Assembly (NCBI RefSeq): GCF_001418225.1 | Contig: NZ_LIPT01000015.1 | Span: 16,459-80,458 of the forward strand | Source of the DNA: Pannonibacter indicus | Lineage (GTDB): Bacteria > Pseudomonadota > Alphaproteobacteria > Rhizobiales > Stappiaceae | Direction of reading: 5' to 3' | DNA length: 64,000 nucleotides | In this document: piece after piece, positions 9,041-17,683 of the stretch | How positions within the stretch are numbered: the stretch's first letter is position 1 | How the letters are laid out: every line of letters starts with the position of its first letter | Notes under the pieces: generated by a model | What the model saw: the letters and a program-made list of their open reading frames with translations, nothing else | Database searches by the model: none | What the model was told of the DNA's origin: nothing | Translations under genes and position numbers: made by a program

Positions 9041-11538
9041 TACCAGCTGTATTTCAGCGTGGCATAGACCGTGCGGCCCTCGCCCCAGTAGCAGCCCGTC
9101 GTGCTGAGACAGGTGGAGACATATTTCTTGTCGAAGATGTTGCTGACATTGAGCGAGGTCTTCAGCCCGGCGAGCTTCGGATCCACCTTGCCGAAGTCAT
9201 AGCGCAATGCCGCGTCAAACAGGGTGTAGTCTGGCACATCGAAGGTGTTGGCATTGTCGCCAAAGGTCTGCCCCATGTAGCGGGCGCCGCCGCCGAAGCT
9301 GAGCCCGCCCCAGGCCTGATCGGACTGGACGGTGTAGTCCAGCCAGAGCGATGCCTGGTGCTCGGGCACGAAGGCCAGACGCTTGCCCTTGTTGCTGGTG
9401 CCGCTGGAGTTGGCATTGTCGCGGGTGATCTCGCTGTCCGTATAAGCATAGGAACCCGTGAGCGAAAGGCCGGAGGCGAGCTCGGCCTTGCCTTCCAGCT
9501 CGATACCGCGCATGCGCACCTCGCCGGTCTGCACGCGGAAGCTCGTGTTGACCGGATCGGGCGTGAGCACGTTCTGCTGCGTCAGCTGATAGGCCGACAG
9601 CGTGATGAAACTGTTCATGCCATTGGGCTGGAACTTCACCCCGGCCTCGAACTGCTCGCCCGTGGTCGGATTGAACGGCGAACCGCCGCGGTCCGTGCCG
9701 CTTGCCGGGTTGAACGAGGTGGAGTAGCTGGCATAGGGCGAAAGGCCATTGCCGAAATTGTAGACGAGGCCCGCCCGCCAGGTGAACTTGCCGTCCTGCT
9801 GGTTCACCGGGGTGTTGGTTGTGGCTGTCCGGGTGCGCGTGTCAGTGTTGGCCCAGTCATAGCGCCCGCCAAGCGACAGGACGAAGTTGTTCCACTCGAT
9901 CTGGTCCTGCGCATAAAGCCCTGCCTGCGAGCGCTGCTGGTCGATCCAGGTCGCCGTCGCAGGGCGGGAGATGCTGGTTGCCCCATAGACCGGATTATAG
10001 GCGTTGAAGGGCGTATAGATCACCGAAAGCGCCGATTCTTCAAACGAGCTGTCCTCGAAGGAGTAATCGAAGCCGAACAGCATCGTGTGCTTCGCACTGC
10101 CGGTGCTGAACCGCGCCATGGCGTTGTTGTCCACCGTGAAGAGGTTCGAGGTTTCCGGGAAAGCCCAGGCATAGCGCAGCAGCGAGGATGGGTTGCAGCT
10201 GGCCGCAGACAGGCAGAAGGCTTGCACGCGCTGTGTATCGGTATCGACGAAGCCATAGCGCAGGTTCTGCCTGAACGACCATGTGTCGTTGAACTCATGG
10301 CTGAATTCATAGCCGATGAAGGCCTGCTCGTTTTCGAACTTGTCATAGCCCGGTTCGCCGACGAAGGCGTTGCGCGGCAGGGCGGAATAGGTGCCGGTGT
10401 GCAGCGTGCCATTGGCAGGCAGCGCCGGAGCACCGCCGCCGCCGGGGGAGTCGATCTTCTGGTATTCACCCAGGACCGTCAGTGTCGTGGCATCGAACAG
10501 CTTGAAGGTTAAGGACGGGGCGATGTAGCCCTTCTTCTCTTCCACGTGGTCATACTGGGTGTCGCTGAGGCGCCCCACGCCGACGATGCGGTAGAGCATG
10601 GCACCGTCCTGATCGAGCTTGCCGCCAAAATCGAAAGCGGTCTGGAACCGGTTGTGGCTGCCATATTGCAGCTCGACTTCCCGGATCTCCTCATTGCGAG
10701 GCCGCTTGCTGACCATGTTCAGCATGCCGCCGGGCTGGCCCTGGCCGTAAAGGACCGAGGCCGGTCCCTTCAGCACTTCGGCGCGCTCCAGCCCATAGGG
10801 CTCGATCCTCGGCTGGGAATAGCCGCGCGCACCGAAAGGCAGGCGCAGGCCGTCCTTGTAGCGCCCCGGCGTGAAGCCGCGCACCGTCAGCCAGTCATGG
10901 CGCACATCCGTATCGGCGTATTGAGCGACAACGCCGGGCGTGTAGCGCATCGCCTGCGTGATGGTCGCAGCGCCCTTCTCCGCCATCTCGTCACGGGTCA
11001 CGACATTGACGGCTTGCGGCGTGTCCCTGAGTGACGTTCCGGTCTTGGTCGCCGTCGCGCTCTGGGTGGCGACGATGCCATTCACCGGGCCCCAGGCGTT
11101 TTCGCCCTCGATGGTCACCGTCTGCAACTGTGTCGCGCCTTCCACCGTGGCGCCCGTGGCAGCGGCTGCGGCCGGATCAAGAATGGTCACCGTGTTGGCG
11201 GCGGTAAAGCGGTAGGACAGGCCGGTTCCAGCCAGAATCCGGTTGAGCGCTTCGGAGGGCGTCAGCGTGCCGGAAACGCCCGGCGACGTCTTGCCCTGCA
11301 CGAGAGCTGCCGGATAGAGCACCTGCAGATTGGAGCGGTCGCCAAAACGGGAGATAGCCGTGCCCAGCGGGCCTGCCGGAACGGAGTAACTGACCGCAGC
11401 CGCCTGCTGCGCCGCTGCCGGGCCGGTGTAGATCACACTTGCGGTGAAAACCGCCGTTGACGCCAGAAGCGCCAACCCCAAACCGCTCATCCGCGCTGCC
11501 CGCGCCCCGGATGCCCTTTGCCCAAACTGCTTTGCCAT
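9040..11538 (-). CDS. TonB-dependent siderophore receptor with signalling (STN) domain
   Basis: Outer-membrane receptor of 832 residues from ATG 11538, chosen because AGGGG lies just upstream and a signal peptide follows. After the signal (to about residue 43) comes a secretin/TonB N-terminal domain at about 50-105 (SVPAGPLGTAISRFGDRSN onward). This domain is typical of receptors that signal to FecR-type anti-sigma factors. The plug follows (TVRGFTPGRYKDGLR, RAEVLKGPASVLYGQGQPGG). The beta-barrel ends in an aromatic residue (KYSW), as outer-membrane proteins do. Four barrel cysteines are seen as two pairs. The genes upstream are fecI and fecR, so it is likely a FecA/FpvA-like transducer controlling its own operon. 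The siderophore cannot be named from sequence. Confidence 0.93.
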   Translation of the reverse strand: MAKQFGQRASGARAARMSGLGLALLASTAVFTASVIYTGPAAAQQAAAVSYSVPAGPLGTAISRFGDRSNLQVLYPAALVQGKTSPGVSGTLTPSEALNRILAGTGLSYRFTAANTVTILDPAAAAATGATVEGATQLQTVTIEGENAWGPVNGIVATQSATATKTGTSLRDTPQAVNVVTRDEMAEKGAATITQAMRYTPGVVAQYADTDVRHDWLTVRGFTPGRYKDGLRLPFGARGYSQPRIEPYGLERAEVLKGPASVLYGQGQPGGMLNMVSKRPRNEEIREVELQYGSHNRFQTAFDFGGKLDQDGAMLYRIVGVGRLSDTQYDHVEEKKGYIAPSLTFKLFDATTLTVLGEYQKIDSPGGGGAPALPANGTLHTGTYSALPRNAFVGEPGYDKFENEQAFIGYEFSHEFNDTWSFRQNLRYGFVDTDTQRVQAFCLSAASCNPSSLLRYAWAFPETSNLFTVDNNAMARFSTGSAKHTMLFGFDYSFEDSSFEESALSVIYTPFNAYNPVYGATSISRPATATWIDQQRSQAGLYAQDQIEWNNFVLSLGGRYDWANTDTRTRTATTNTPVNQQDGKFTWRAGLVYNFGNGLSPYASYSTSFNPASGTDRGGSPFNPTTGEQFEAGVKFQPNGMNSFITLSAYQLTQQNVLTPDPVNTSFRVQTGEVRMRGIELEGKAELASGLSLTGSYAYTDSEITRDNANSSGTSNKGKRLAFVPEHQASLWLDYTVQSDQAWGGLSFGGGARYMGQTFGDNANTFDVPDYTLFDAALRYDFGKVDPKLAGLKTSLNVSNIFDKKYVSTCLSTTGCYWGEGRTVYATLKYSW

Positions 11539-11637
11539 GACCCCTGTCCAACTCTTGCATTTGCACTTTGTCCGGGCGCGAACGCACCCGTCTGATGCAA
11601 GGACGGTTTCAAGGGCCAGACACCTCACCCCCAAAGT

Positions 11638-11664
11638 GGAAAATAATTATCAGGTTTCTTTTCC
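11638..11664 (-). promoter_or_regulatory. AT-rich inverted repeat upstream of the TonB receptor (candidate iron box / FecI promoter)
   Basis: GGAAAA and TTTTCC arms (11638-11643 and 11659-11664) flank an AT-rich centre containing ATAATTAT, inside otherwise GC-rich DNA about 100 bp before the receptor start. GGAAA-type -35 elements are known for FecI sigma factors, and GATAAT hexamers occur in Fur boxes. Which of these applies cannot be decided here. Confidence 0.35.
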
Positions 11665-11673
11665 GGCTGTGTC

Positions 11674-11692
11674 CACCCGGTCAGACCGGGTG
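11674..11692 (-). terminator. Perfect hairpin across the fecR stop codon
   Basis: CACCCGGT and ACCGGGTG arms of eight base pairs with a 3-nt loop, overlapping the fecR stop (11681-11683). It lacks a T-run, so it is either a weak attenuator between fecR and the receptor gene or a 3'-end stabilising stem. Confidence 0.4.
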
Positions 11693-12655
11693 CAACACGA
11701 CCAGCCAGGGCGAGATCTGGAAGCTTCTCACCGGCAGCGTCTGGCGGATCGCCTCCAGAACACCGTCCGGATTGCGGATGTCGAAGATGCCGCTGACACG
11801 CATGTTCAGAAGGCGGCTGTCTGTCACCCGGATCGTGCCGGACCGGTAGCGGTTGACATCCGCCAGCACCTGCCGCAACGGCCTGTCCTCAAAGATCAGC
11901 TTGCCGCGCCGCCAGGCGATTTCCGCTTCCATGTCGACGGGCCGGATCTGGCCCAGATGCACATCGTCATAGGTGACAAGCTCGCCGGCCCTCACGACGG
12001 TGTCCGACTTGTCTGGCCCAACCACCGAAACGGCGCTTTCCTCTACTGAAACCGTGACAGCCCCGCTCCATTCATGAACAACGAAACGGGTGCCCAGCGC
12101 GGTTGTGGAACCGGCGGCCGCCAGCACGGTAAAGGGGCGGCCGGGATCTTTGGCCACATCGAAGAAGGCGCGCCCGCGCAGCAGACGGATGCTGCGAAGG
12201 GTCTCACTGAAATCCAGCGCAATGGCGGTATCTGCATCAAGGTCCACCCGGCTGCCATCCTCAAGCGTCAGGCTGCGCTGTTCGCCGGTGCCGGTGAAAT
12301 GATCGCTCGTCAGGAAATCCGGCGGCCCGGCAACCGCCACCACACCGGCGGCAGCCAGCGCAGCGGCACCAGCGGACAGAAACGCACGGCGCGAGACAAA
12401 GCCCTTCCGGGCGGAGGCCGGAACAATGGTCCCGGACATGTCCAAGGCCTCGCGCGGATCCGCTATACGGCCGAGATCCTGCCAGATGCCGCCGAGCCGC
12501 GCATATTCGGCACGGTTCAGCGGATCGGCGGCCATCCAGCGGTCATGTCCGGCGCGGTCCCCCTCTCCCGCGTCACCGGAGTTGAGACGGACGAACCAGC
12601 TCAGAGCCTCATCGCGGGCTTTCTGCCGTCTGTCTGTATTCGTTGAACCCATCAT
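11681..12655 (-). CDS. fecR: FecR-family anti-sigma factor / signal transducer
   Basis: Inner-membrane regulator of 324 residues that holds the FecI-type sigma factor and relays a signal from the receptor's periplasmic domain. The cytoplasmic DUF4880 segment is about residues 10-65 (DEALSWFVRLNSGDAGEGDR, then the HDRWMAADPLNRAEYARL block). One membrane span follows, close to RRAFLSAGAAALAAAG at about 89-110, and then the periplasmic FecR domain (RSLTLEDGSRVDLDADTAIA). ATG 12655 is preceded by GGTGG; a second ATG lies one codon later. The RR before the span could be read as a Tat signal, as in other FecR proteins. It lies between fecI and the receptor. Confidence 0.93.
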   Translation of the reverse strand: MMGSTNTDRRQKARDEALSWFVRLNSGDAGEGDRAGHDRWMAADPLNRAEYARLGGIWQDLGRIADPREALDMSGTIVPASARKGFVSRRAFLSAGAAALAAAGVVAVAGPPDFLTSDHFTGTGEQRSLTLEDGSRVDLDADTAIALDFSETLRSIRLLRGRAFFDVAKDPGRPFTVLAAAGSTTALGTRFVVHEWSGAVTVSVEESAVSVVGPDKSDTVVRAGELVTYDDVHLGQIRPVDMEAEIAWRRGKLIFEDRPLRQVLADVNRYRSGTIRVTDSRLLNMRVSGIFDIRNPDGVLEAIRQTLPVRSFQISPWLVVLHPV

Positions 12656-12772
12656 GGCCACCGGCTGTTTCCCTGCGCGCGGCCGCACGGCACGCCCTTG
12701 CGCGCATATCCTTCCCATAGACGGATCCGGTAGCGTCTCACCTCACCCATATCGCGCATCTTTTTGCCGGTT

Positions 12773-13285
12773 TCAGTCAATGAGTGTACCCATCCGGTCG
12801 CGAAGATGCGCAAGCGCCTTCATGACCAGCTTCTCGACAGCGCTTCTCGTGATGCCCAGTTCAGCGGCAATCTGCGTGTGGGTCAGACCATCGAACTTGT
12901 GCATCAGGAGCACCTGTTTCTGGCGCGGCGGCAACTCGCCGATAGCCTCCTGCAGGCGCGCAAGGCGCTGGCGGTAGTCGGTGATCTGCTCCGGCGAGGC
13001 GCTGTCATCCACGGCAGCGGCCAGTTCCTCGCTGGGCGCGTAGCCCACCGCAGAGCGCTGCCCGCGCAGCCGGTCGGTTGCAACATTGTTCGCCATGCGG
13101 AAGAGATAGGACCGCGGATTGCGGATGTCACTCCCGGCGGGAATCGTTTCAAGCCGCAGATAGGTATCCTGCATCACGTCCTGCGGATCGAGATCACGGC
13201 CGAAGCGGCGCGAGAGATGGCGCGACAGCTCCGTGTAACTGGACACGAAGCAGTCAAGCATACTCTTCTTCTTGTCTTCGGCCAT
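12773..13285 (-). CDS. fecI: FecI-family ECF RNA polymerase sigma factor
   Basis: Extracytoplasmic-function sigma factor of about 170 residues expected to transcribe the adjacent receptor and transport genes when the ferric siderophore is bound. Region 2 contains RDLDPQDVMQDTYLRL and NPRSYLFRMANNVATD. Region 4 has LPPRQKQVLLMHKFDGLTH and the helix-turn-helix AAELGITRSAVEKLV. The ATG at 13285 (MAEDKKK) matches the usual length. An upstream reading adds 26 residues without sigma likeness, and neither start has a clear ribosome site. fecR begins about 117 bp downstream. Confidence 0.92.
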   Translation of the reverse strand: MAEDKKKSMLDCFVSSYTELSRHLSRRFGRDLDPQDVMQDTYLRLETIPAGSDIRNPRSYLFRMANNVATDRLRGQRSAVGYAPSEELAAAVDDSASPEQITDYRQRLARLQEAIGELPPRQKQVLLMHKFDGLTHTQIAAELGITRSAVEKLVMKALAHLRDRMGTLID

Positions 13286-13506
13286 GCAGGAACCAATCGG
13301 GGCGCGAACCAGTCGGGAGCTTCGCCGCTCATGCACAGGCCCGAACGGACTGAAATCTCTCACGGCAGCATTCGGGATGAAGCCCGGTGCCGCCGTGTCC
13401 CGTCTTTAGCAAAAGTCTACTCAAGAAATCCAGTTTTATAAGCAGCGGCACGAGGGCGATGGACAGATCTGCGGGGAAAGTCCGCATGACGGGTGTTTCA
13501 GCCCCT

Positions 13507-14259
13507 TCAGCCATCCTTCCGCTGCGTTTCTGCCCCCTGCCCTGCGGCCTGCAGGATCCGCGCGCGCAGCCAGCGCAGGGCCGGGTCCCTGTCGCGGCTC
13601 TTGTGCCAGATCTGAACATAGGGCACGGGCGGCAGCGGAATGGGCGCCGGCAGAATGATCAGATGATCGTCCAGAACAAGGTCCCGCAGGCTGCCTCTGG
13701 CGACCGTGAGAATGAGGTCCGTGCCCGCAATCAGCTCCGGTGCGACGCCCCAGTGCGGCAGCACCAGCGCCAGCCGGCGGGTGTGGCCGGAACGGGCAAG
13801 CGTTTCGTCCACCTCGTTGATGGTGTCATCGCGCATGGCGACCATGGCATGGGGGCGCGAGAAATAGATTGCAGCATCCAGCGGCTTTCCCTCCAGCGTC
13901 CGCCGGTCCAGCAGGCAGGCATAGTCATCGTTGATGATCAGCTCCGACCTGACCTGCGGCGGCAGAACGGGGAACACCCCGAGCCCGAGATCCAGATCAC
14001 CATCGCAGACACCGGCGGCCATGGCTTCACGGCTGAATTGGCTGATCGCAAGATCGATGCCCGGCGCATGCTGCCGCAGGTCCCGGACCAGATGCGGCAG
14101 CAGCATCGCCCCGCCATAATCCGACATGGACAGGCGGAACCGGTGGCGGGTGCCTTGCGGGTCGAAACCCTGCGGCCCCAGCACGCCGCGCACACCGGCC
14201 AGCGCATCGGCCAGCGGCTGGGCGATTTCCAGCGCCCGGATGGTCGGAACAAGGCCGCC
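13507..14259 (-). pseudogene. LysR-family regulator lacking its DNA-binding domain
   Basis: From about 14259 leftward the frame encodes the end of a LysR linker (GLVPTIRALEIAQPLADAL) and a full effector-binding domain (RFRLSMSDYGGAMLLPHLV to the C-terminus). The expected 60-odd residues of winged helix-turn-helix are absent. The frame stays open to 14457, but that part is antisense to a transporter remnant on the other strand and shows no HTH likeness. The gene therefore lost its 5' end and promoter in a deletion whose junction lies at 14257-14266. It is very unlikely to bind DNA. Confidence 0.85.
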
Positions 14260-14454
14260 GGTTTCATGACCGCCGTGATTGCCGGGCAGCTCGCCGCCTC
14301 GCTCCTGGTCGATGCCTATGGTCTCATGGGCTTCAGCGCCCGCGATATTTCGCCCTCGCGTCTCATCGGCATCCTGCTCGTGGTGGCCGGAGTTGCGCTG
14401 ATACAGGGCGCCGCTTTCCTGAAGGTCTCGCCTGTATCCGGCAGCGGAAGCTGA
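14260..14454 (+). pseudogene. 3' remnant of a YdcZ/DUF606-family membrane transporter
   Basis: The frame AVIAGQLAASLLVDAYGLMG, then FSARDISPSRLIGILLVVAG and ALIQGA, matches the last two transmembrane helices of DMT-superfamily DUF606 (YdcZ) proteins, which read roughly AGQLLASLLIDHFGLFG in that place. About 60 residues remain of a normal 140-150. Upstream the frame runs into the antisense of the truncated LysR gene, so the 5' half and promoter are gone. The stop at 14452-14454 is normal. Confidence 0.8.
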
Positions 14455-14490
14455 CACAGAAGAGCGGCCGTGCTTACCTGAAGCTTAGTA

Positions 14491-14590
14491 TGAACGCGTT
14501 CAATACAAATTCACTCAACACGGTTTTCCGATTGACCGCCTACAGGCCCAACTGTAAACGCGTTTATTGAACAAATTCATTAAACGCGAT
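14491..14590 (+). promoter_or_regulatory. tetR promoter with three AACGCG operator-like sites
   Basis: TTGACC (14532-14537) and TAAACG (14555-14560), 17 bp apart, form a promoter for the TetR gene. Its -10 lies inside the palindrome AAACGCGTTT (14556-14565). A second perfect palindrome TGAACGCGTTCA is at 14491-14502 and a half-matching TAAACGCGAT at 14581-14590. The shared core suggests autoregulation by the TetR protein; that is inference. Confidence 0.55.
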
Positions 14591-14601
14591 CAGGTAATAT
14601 C

Positions 14602-15243
14602 ATGCCAAGACCCGCAATGACCGATGAAGAGCTTGCAGCCGTTCAGGCCCGCATTCTGGCTGAAACCGCACGCATCGTTGCTGCCGAGGGCTATGCCGCG
14701 CTGTCCATGCGCAAGCTGGCCGAAGGCCTCAACCTGACAGCAGGAGCGCTCTACCGCTACTTCCCGACGAAGCAGCATCTGATGATCGCCTATTGCTCCA
14801 GTGCAATCGAGACGCTGAACGAACGGACCCTTGCCATTCATGGCATGGACCTTCCCTCGATTGAAATCATACGCAAGCTGATCATGGCCTATTCGGAATT
14901 TGCCCTGGAAGATACCGACAGGTTCCGGCTCATGTTCCTTGACCTGGAGATGAGCCATCAGATGGAAATCGCCTTTGCTGACGATAAGCTGACCGGCTAC
15001 GAGTTGCTGAAAGCACGGATGGCGATCGCAATGGAGGAGGGAGCCATCCGCCGCATGGATCCGGGCCATGCAACCCATCTCCTTTGGAGTGCGGTGCATG
15101 GTGCCGTCGTGCTGCTGCTCAACGTGAAGGACCTGGATCTTGGCGATCCGTGCAGCCTGATCCGTGATGCAGCCGAGATGGCCCTGCGCGGCCTTGCCCC
15201 GGACAGCGCAGGTGCCGAAACCCGCGAGACACGGGCAGCCTGA
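14602..15243 (+). CDS. TetR-family transcriptional regulator
   Basis: 213-residue regulator. The helix-turn-helix lies at about 24-58 (YAALSMRKLAEGLNLTAGAL and YRYFPTKQHL), the canonical TetR arrangement. The C-terminal ligand-binding half has no close match I can name. The start ATG 14602 follows CAGG. It stands alone: upstream is the transporter remnant, and downstream is a convergent epimerase gene 30 bp away, so no obvious target other than its own promoter remains nearby. Its partner gene may have been lost in the same deletion, or may be distant. Confidence 0.9.
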   Translation: MPRPAMTDEELAAVQARILAETARIVAAEGYAALSMRKLAEGLNLTAGALYRYFPTKQHLMIAYCSSAIETLNERTLAIHGMDLPSIEIIRKLIMAYSEFALEDTDRFRLMFLDLEMSHQMEIAFADDKLTGYELLKARMAIAMEEGAIRRMDPGHATHLLWSAVHGAVVLLLNVKDLDLGDPCSLIRDAAEMALRGLAPDSAGAETRETRAA

Positions 15244-15273
15244 CGCCATCAGGGCCTGACTGCGGCACTTCGG

Positions 15274-16287
15274 TCAGATCTTGTAATACTCGCGGTACCA
15301 TTTCACGAATTTTGCCACGCCTTCGCGCACGCCCGTGCGGGGGCGGTAGCCGGTGAGCGTCTGCAACAGGCTGGCATCGGCCCAGGTGGCGGGCACATCA
15401 CCTGCCTGCATCGGCATCAGCTTGCGCTCCGCCGTGCGGCCGGCCGCCTCCTCAATGGCGGCGATAAACTCGGTCAACTGCACGCTTTCCGAATTGCCGA
15501 TGTTGACGACGCGCCAGGGAGCGACTGGCGACAGACTGTCGCCTTCCGGTACGGCTGCGCCCTCTTCGGGTCTCACGGGAGCCGCATCGATCAGGAGGCG
15601 GATGCCCTCGACCAGATCTTCCACATAGGTGAAGTCCCGGCTCATGTCGCCGTAGTTATAGACCTCGATCGGCTGGCCTTCGAGGATCGACTTGGTGAAC
15701 TTGAACAGCGCCATGTCAGGCCGCCCCCAGGGGCCATAGACCGTGAAAAAGCGGAACATGGTGATGGGCGTGCCGTAGAGATGGGCATAGGAATGGGCCA
15801 TCACCTCGCAGGCCTTCTTCGTCGCCGCGTAGAAGGACATCTGGTGATCGGCCTTCACCGTCTCCTGAAACGGCATGTCCGTATTGGCGCCATAAGCCGA
15901 GGATGTGGAGGCGATCAGCATGTGCTGCGGCGGAAAGGCTCTCGCGGCTTCCAGCATCTCGAATGTGCCGGCAATGTTGCTGTCGAGATAGGACCGTGGC
16001 GCCTCGATGGAGTAACGCACCCCCGCCTGGGCGGCCAGATGCACGACAACATCCGGGCGGTTGGCCTCGAACAGCGAGCGCACCAGGTCCCCATCCTCGA
16101 CGCGGCCTGTGACGGCGGTGAAATGCTCGTTCTGCAGCAGCATCTGGTGACGGCGCTCCTTGAGGCGCACGTCGTAGTAATCCGTCATGGCATCGAGGCC
16201 GATAACGCGGACCCCCTCTTCCAGCAGCCGGGTGCAGAGAAAATATCCGATGAAGCCGGCCGACCCCGTCACGAGCGCAGTACGCAT
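15274..16287 (-). CDS. UDP-glucuronate 4-epimerase-like NAD-dependent epimerase
   Basis: Short-chain dehydrogenase-type nucleotide-sugar epimerase of 337 residues, closest in pattern to LpsL/CapI enzymes that turn UDP-glucuronate into UDP-galacturonate for surface polysaccharide. The NAD-binding GSAGFIG is at 8-14. The catalytic set is S128-S130 with Y153xxxK157. The MFRFFTVYGPWGRPDMA and GDMSRDFTYVEDL segments are typical of this subgroup. It is a single gene with convergent tetR on one side and hemA, same strand, about 180 bp upstream. UDP-glucose or dTDP-sugar activity cannot be excluded by sequence alone. Confidence 0.85.
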   Translation of the reverse strand: MRTALVTGSAGFIGYFLCTRLLEEGVRVIGLDAMTDYYDVRLKERRHQMLLQNEHFTAVTGRVEDGDLVRSLFEANRPDVVVHLAAQAGVRYSIEAPRSYLDSNIAGTFEMLEAARAFPPQHMLIASTSSAYGANTDMPFQETVKADHQMSFYAATKKACEVMAHSYAHLYGTPITMFRFFTVYGPWGRPDMALFKFTKSILEGQPIEVYNYGDMSRDFTYVEDLVEGIRLLIDAAPVRPEEGAAVPEGDSLSPVAPWRVVNIGNSESVQLTEFIAAIEEAAGRTAERKLMPMQAGDVPATWADASLLQTLTGYRPRTGVREGVAKFVKWYREYYKI

Positions 16288-16410
16288 GATTGAAACCCTT
16301 TGAAGAAAAAGCTGAAAGCAGCAGCAAAATATGCGGCGCCGGAGCCGTCATAGCATCCGGACAGCCCAGAGCCAAGGATTAGCACCGCCGGACCGTCCAG
16401 TCCAAAAGCA

Positions 16411-16440
16411 GAAAGCGCCAGCCTTGCAGCCAGCGCTTTC
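16411..16440 (-). terminator. Terminator after hemA
   Basis: Perfect GAAAGCGC / GCGCTTTC stem (16411-16418 and 16433-16440) with a 14-nt loop, followed on the minus strand by TGCTTTTGG, 26 bp beyond the hemA stop. Confidence 0.6.
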
Positions 16441-16465
16441 CGTAGTGTTCAACTCCCTTGCCCGG

Positions 16466-17683
16466 TCAGGCGACGGCGCGGGCCAGCGCGCAGCGTGACC
16501 ACAGGGCATTCAGCGCGCCGACCAGATGGTCGATATCGGCATCCGAATGGAACGGCGTCGGCGTGATGCGCAGCCGCTCGGTGCCCTTCGGCACGGTCGG
16601 GTAGTTGATGGGCTGGACATAGATGCCGTAGTTGTCGAGCAGGATGTCCGAGATCCACTTGCACTTGGACGCGTTGCCGACCATCACCGGAACGATGTGG
16701 CTGGGATTGTCCATATGCGGGATGCCGCGGCGGTCCAGCAGGCTGCGCAGGCGGGCCACCCGGTCCTGGTGCGCCTCACGCTCGGCCGTGCTTTGCTTCA
16801 GATGGCGGATCGAAGCCGTGGCACCAGCGGCCAGTGACGGCGGCAGCGCGGTGGTGAAGATGAAGCCCGAAGCGAAGGAGCGCACGAAGTCGCAGAGCTG
16901 GCGCGAGCCGGTAATATAACCGCCCATGACGCCAAAGGCCTTACCAAGCGTGCCCTCGATCACCGTCAGACGGTCCATCAGGCCTTCGCGCTCGGCAATG
17001 CCGCCGCCGCGCGGGCCGTAGAGACCGACCGCATGCACTTCATCCAGATAGGTCATCGCGCCATAGCGTTCGGCCACGTCACAGATTTCCTTGATGGGGG
17101 CAATGTCGCCGTCCATCGAATAGACGCTCTCGAAGGCAACCAGCTTGGGAGCCGCCGGATCATCGGCGGCGAGCTTGCGCTCCAGATCTTCCGGGCTGTT
17201 GTGCTTCCACACGCGCTTTTCGGCGCGGCTGTGGCGGATGCCCTCGATCATCGAGGCATGGTTCAGCGCATCGGAATAAACGATGCAGCCGGGGATCTTC
17301 GAAGCCAGCGTGCCGAGCGCTGCCCAGTTGGACACATAGCCCGAGGTAAAGATGAGCGCCGATTCCTTGCCATGCAGATCCGCGAGCTCTTGCTCAAGCT
17401 GGACATGGTAGTGGTTGGTGCCCGAGATGTTGCGTGTGCCGCCAGCGCCCGCACCGCAGCTGTCGATCGCATCCTTCATGGCGGTAACCACATCCGGATG
17501 CTGGCCCATGCCAAGATAATCGTTGGAGCACCACACGGTCACTTCGTGGGTGGAGCCATCTTCGCGGAAACGGGTCGCCTTGGGAAACTCGCCTGAATGA
17601 CGCTTCAGATCAGCGAATACGCGATAGTTGCCGTCCTCCCGCAAGCCGTCCAGCGCCTGCGCAAAGAAGCTCTCGAAGTCCAT
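16466..17683 (-). CDS. hemA: 5-aminolevulinate synthase
   Basis: Pyridoxal-phosphate enzyme condensing glycine and succinyl-CoA to 5-aminolevulinate, the first step of haem and corrin synthesis by the alphaproteobacterial (Shemin) route. It has 405 residues, the normal length. The PLP lysine is K248 in [14 protein letters not shown], the cofactor-binding Asp is D214 in [16 protein letters not shown], and [13 protein letters not shown] is at 77-89. ATG 17683 is preceded by GAGGGA at good spacing; the longer upstream reading of 46 residues is not family-like. A terminator follows. It is a monocistronic housekeeping gene with a 700-bp upstream region. No textbook FNR box (TTGAT-N4-ATCAA) was seen there. 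Confidence 0.97.
   Translation of the reverse strand: MDFESFFAQALDGLREDGNYRVFADLKRHSGEFPKATRFREDGSTHEVTVWCSNDYLGMGQHPDVVTAMKDAIDSCGAGAGGTRNISGTNHYHVQLEQELADLHGKESALIFTSGYVSNWAALGTLASKIPGCIVYSDALNHASMIEGIRHSRAEKRVWKHNSPEDLERKLAADDPAAPKLVAFESVYSMDGDIAPIKEICDVAERYGAMTYLDEVHAVGLYGPRGGGIAEREGLMDRLTVIEGTLGKAFGVMGGYITGSRQLCDFVRSFASGFIFTTALPPSLAAGATASIRHLKQSTAEREAHQDRVARLRSLLDRRGIPHMDNPSHIVPVMVGNASKCKWISDILLDNYGIYVQPINYPTVPKGTERLRITPTPFHSDADIDHLVGALNALWSRCALARAVA

Noticed and set aside
6034..15270. Integration of the siderophore block at tRNA-Asn
   Set aside because: No duplicate of the tRNA 3' end was found between 6.1 and 15.3 kb, and no integrase gene is present.
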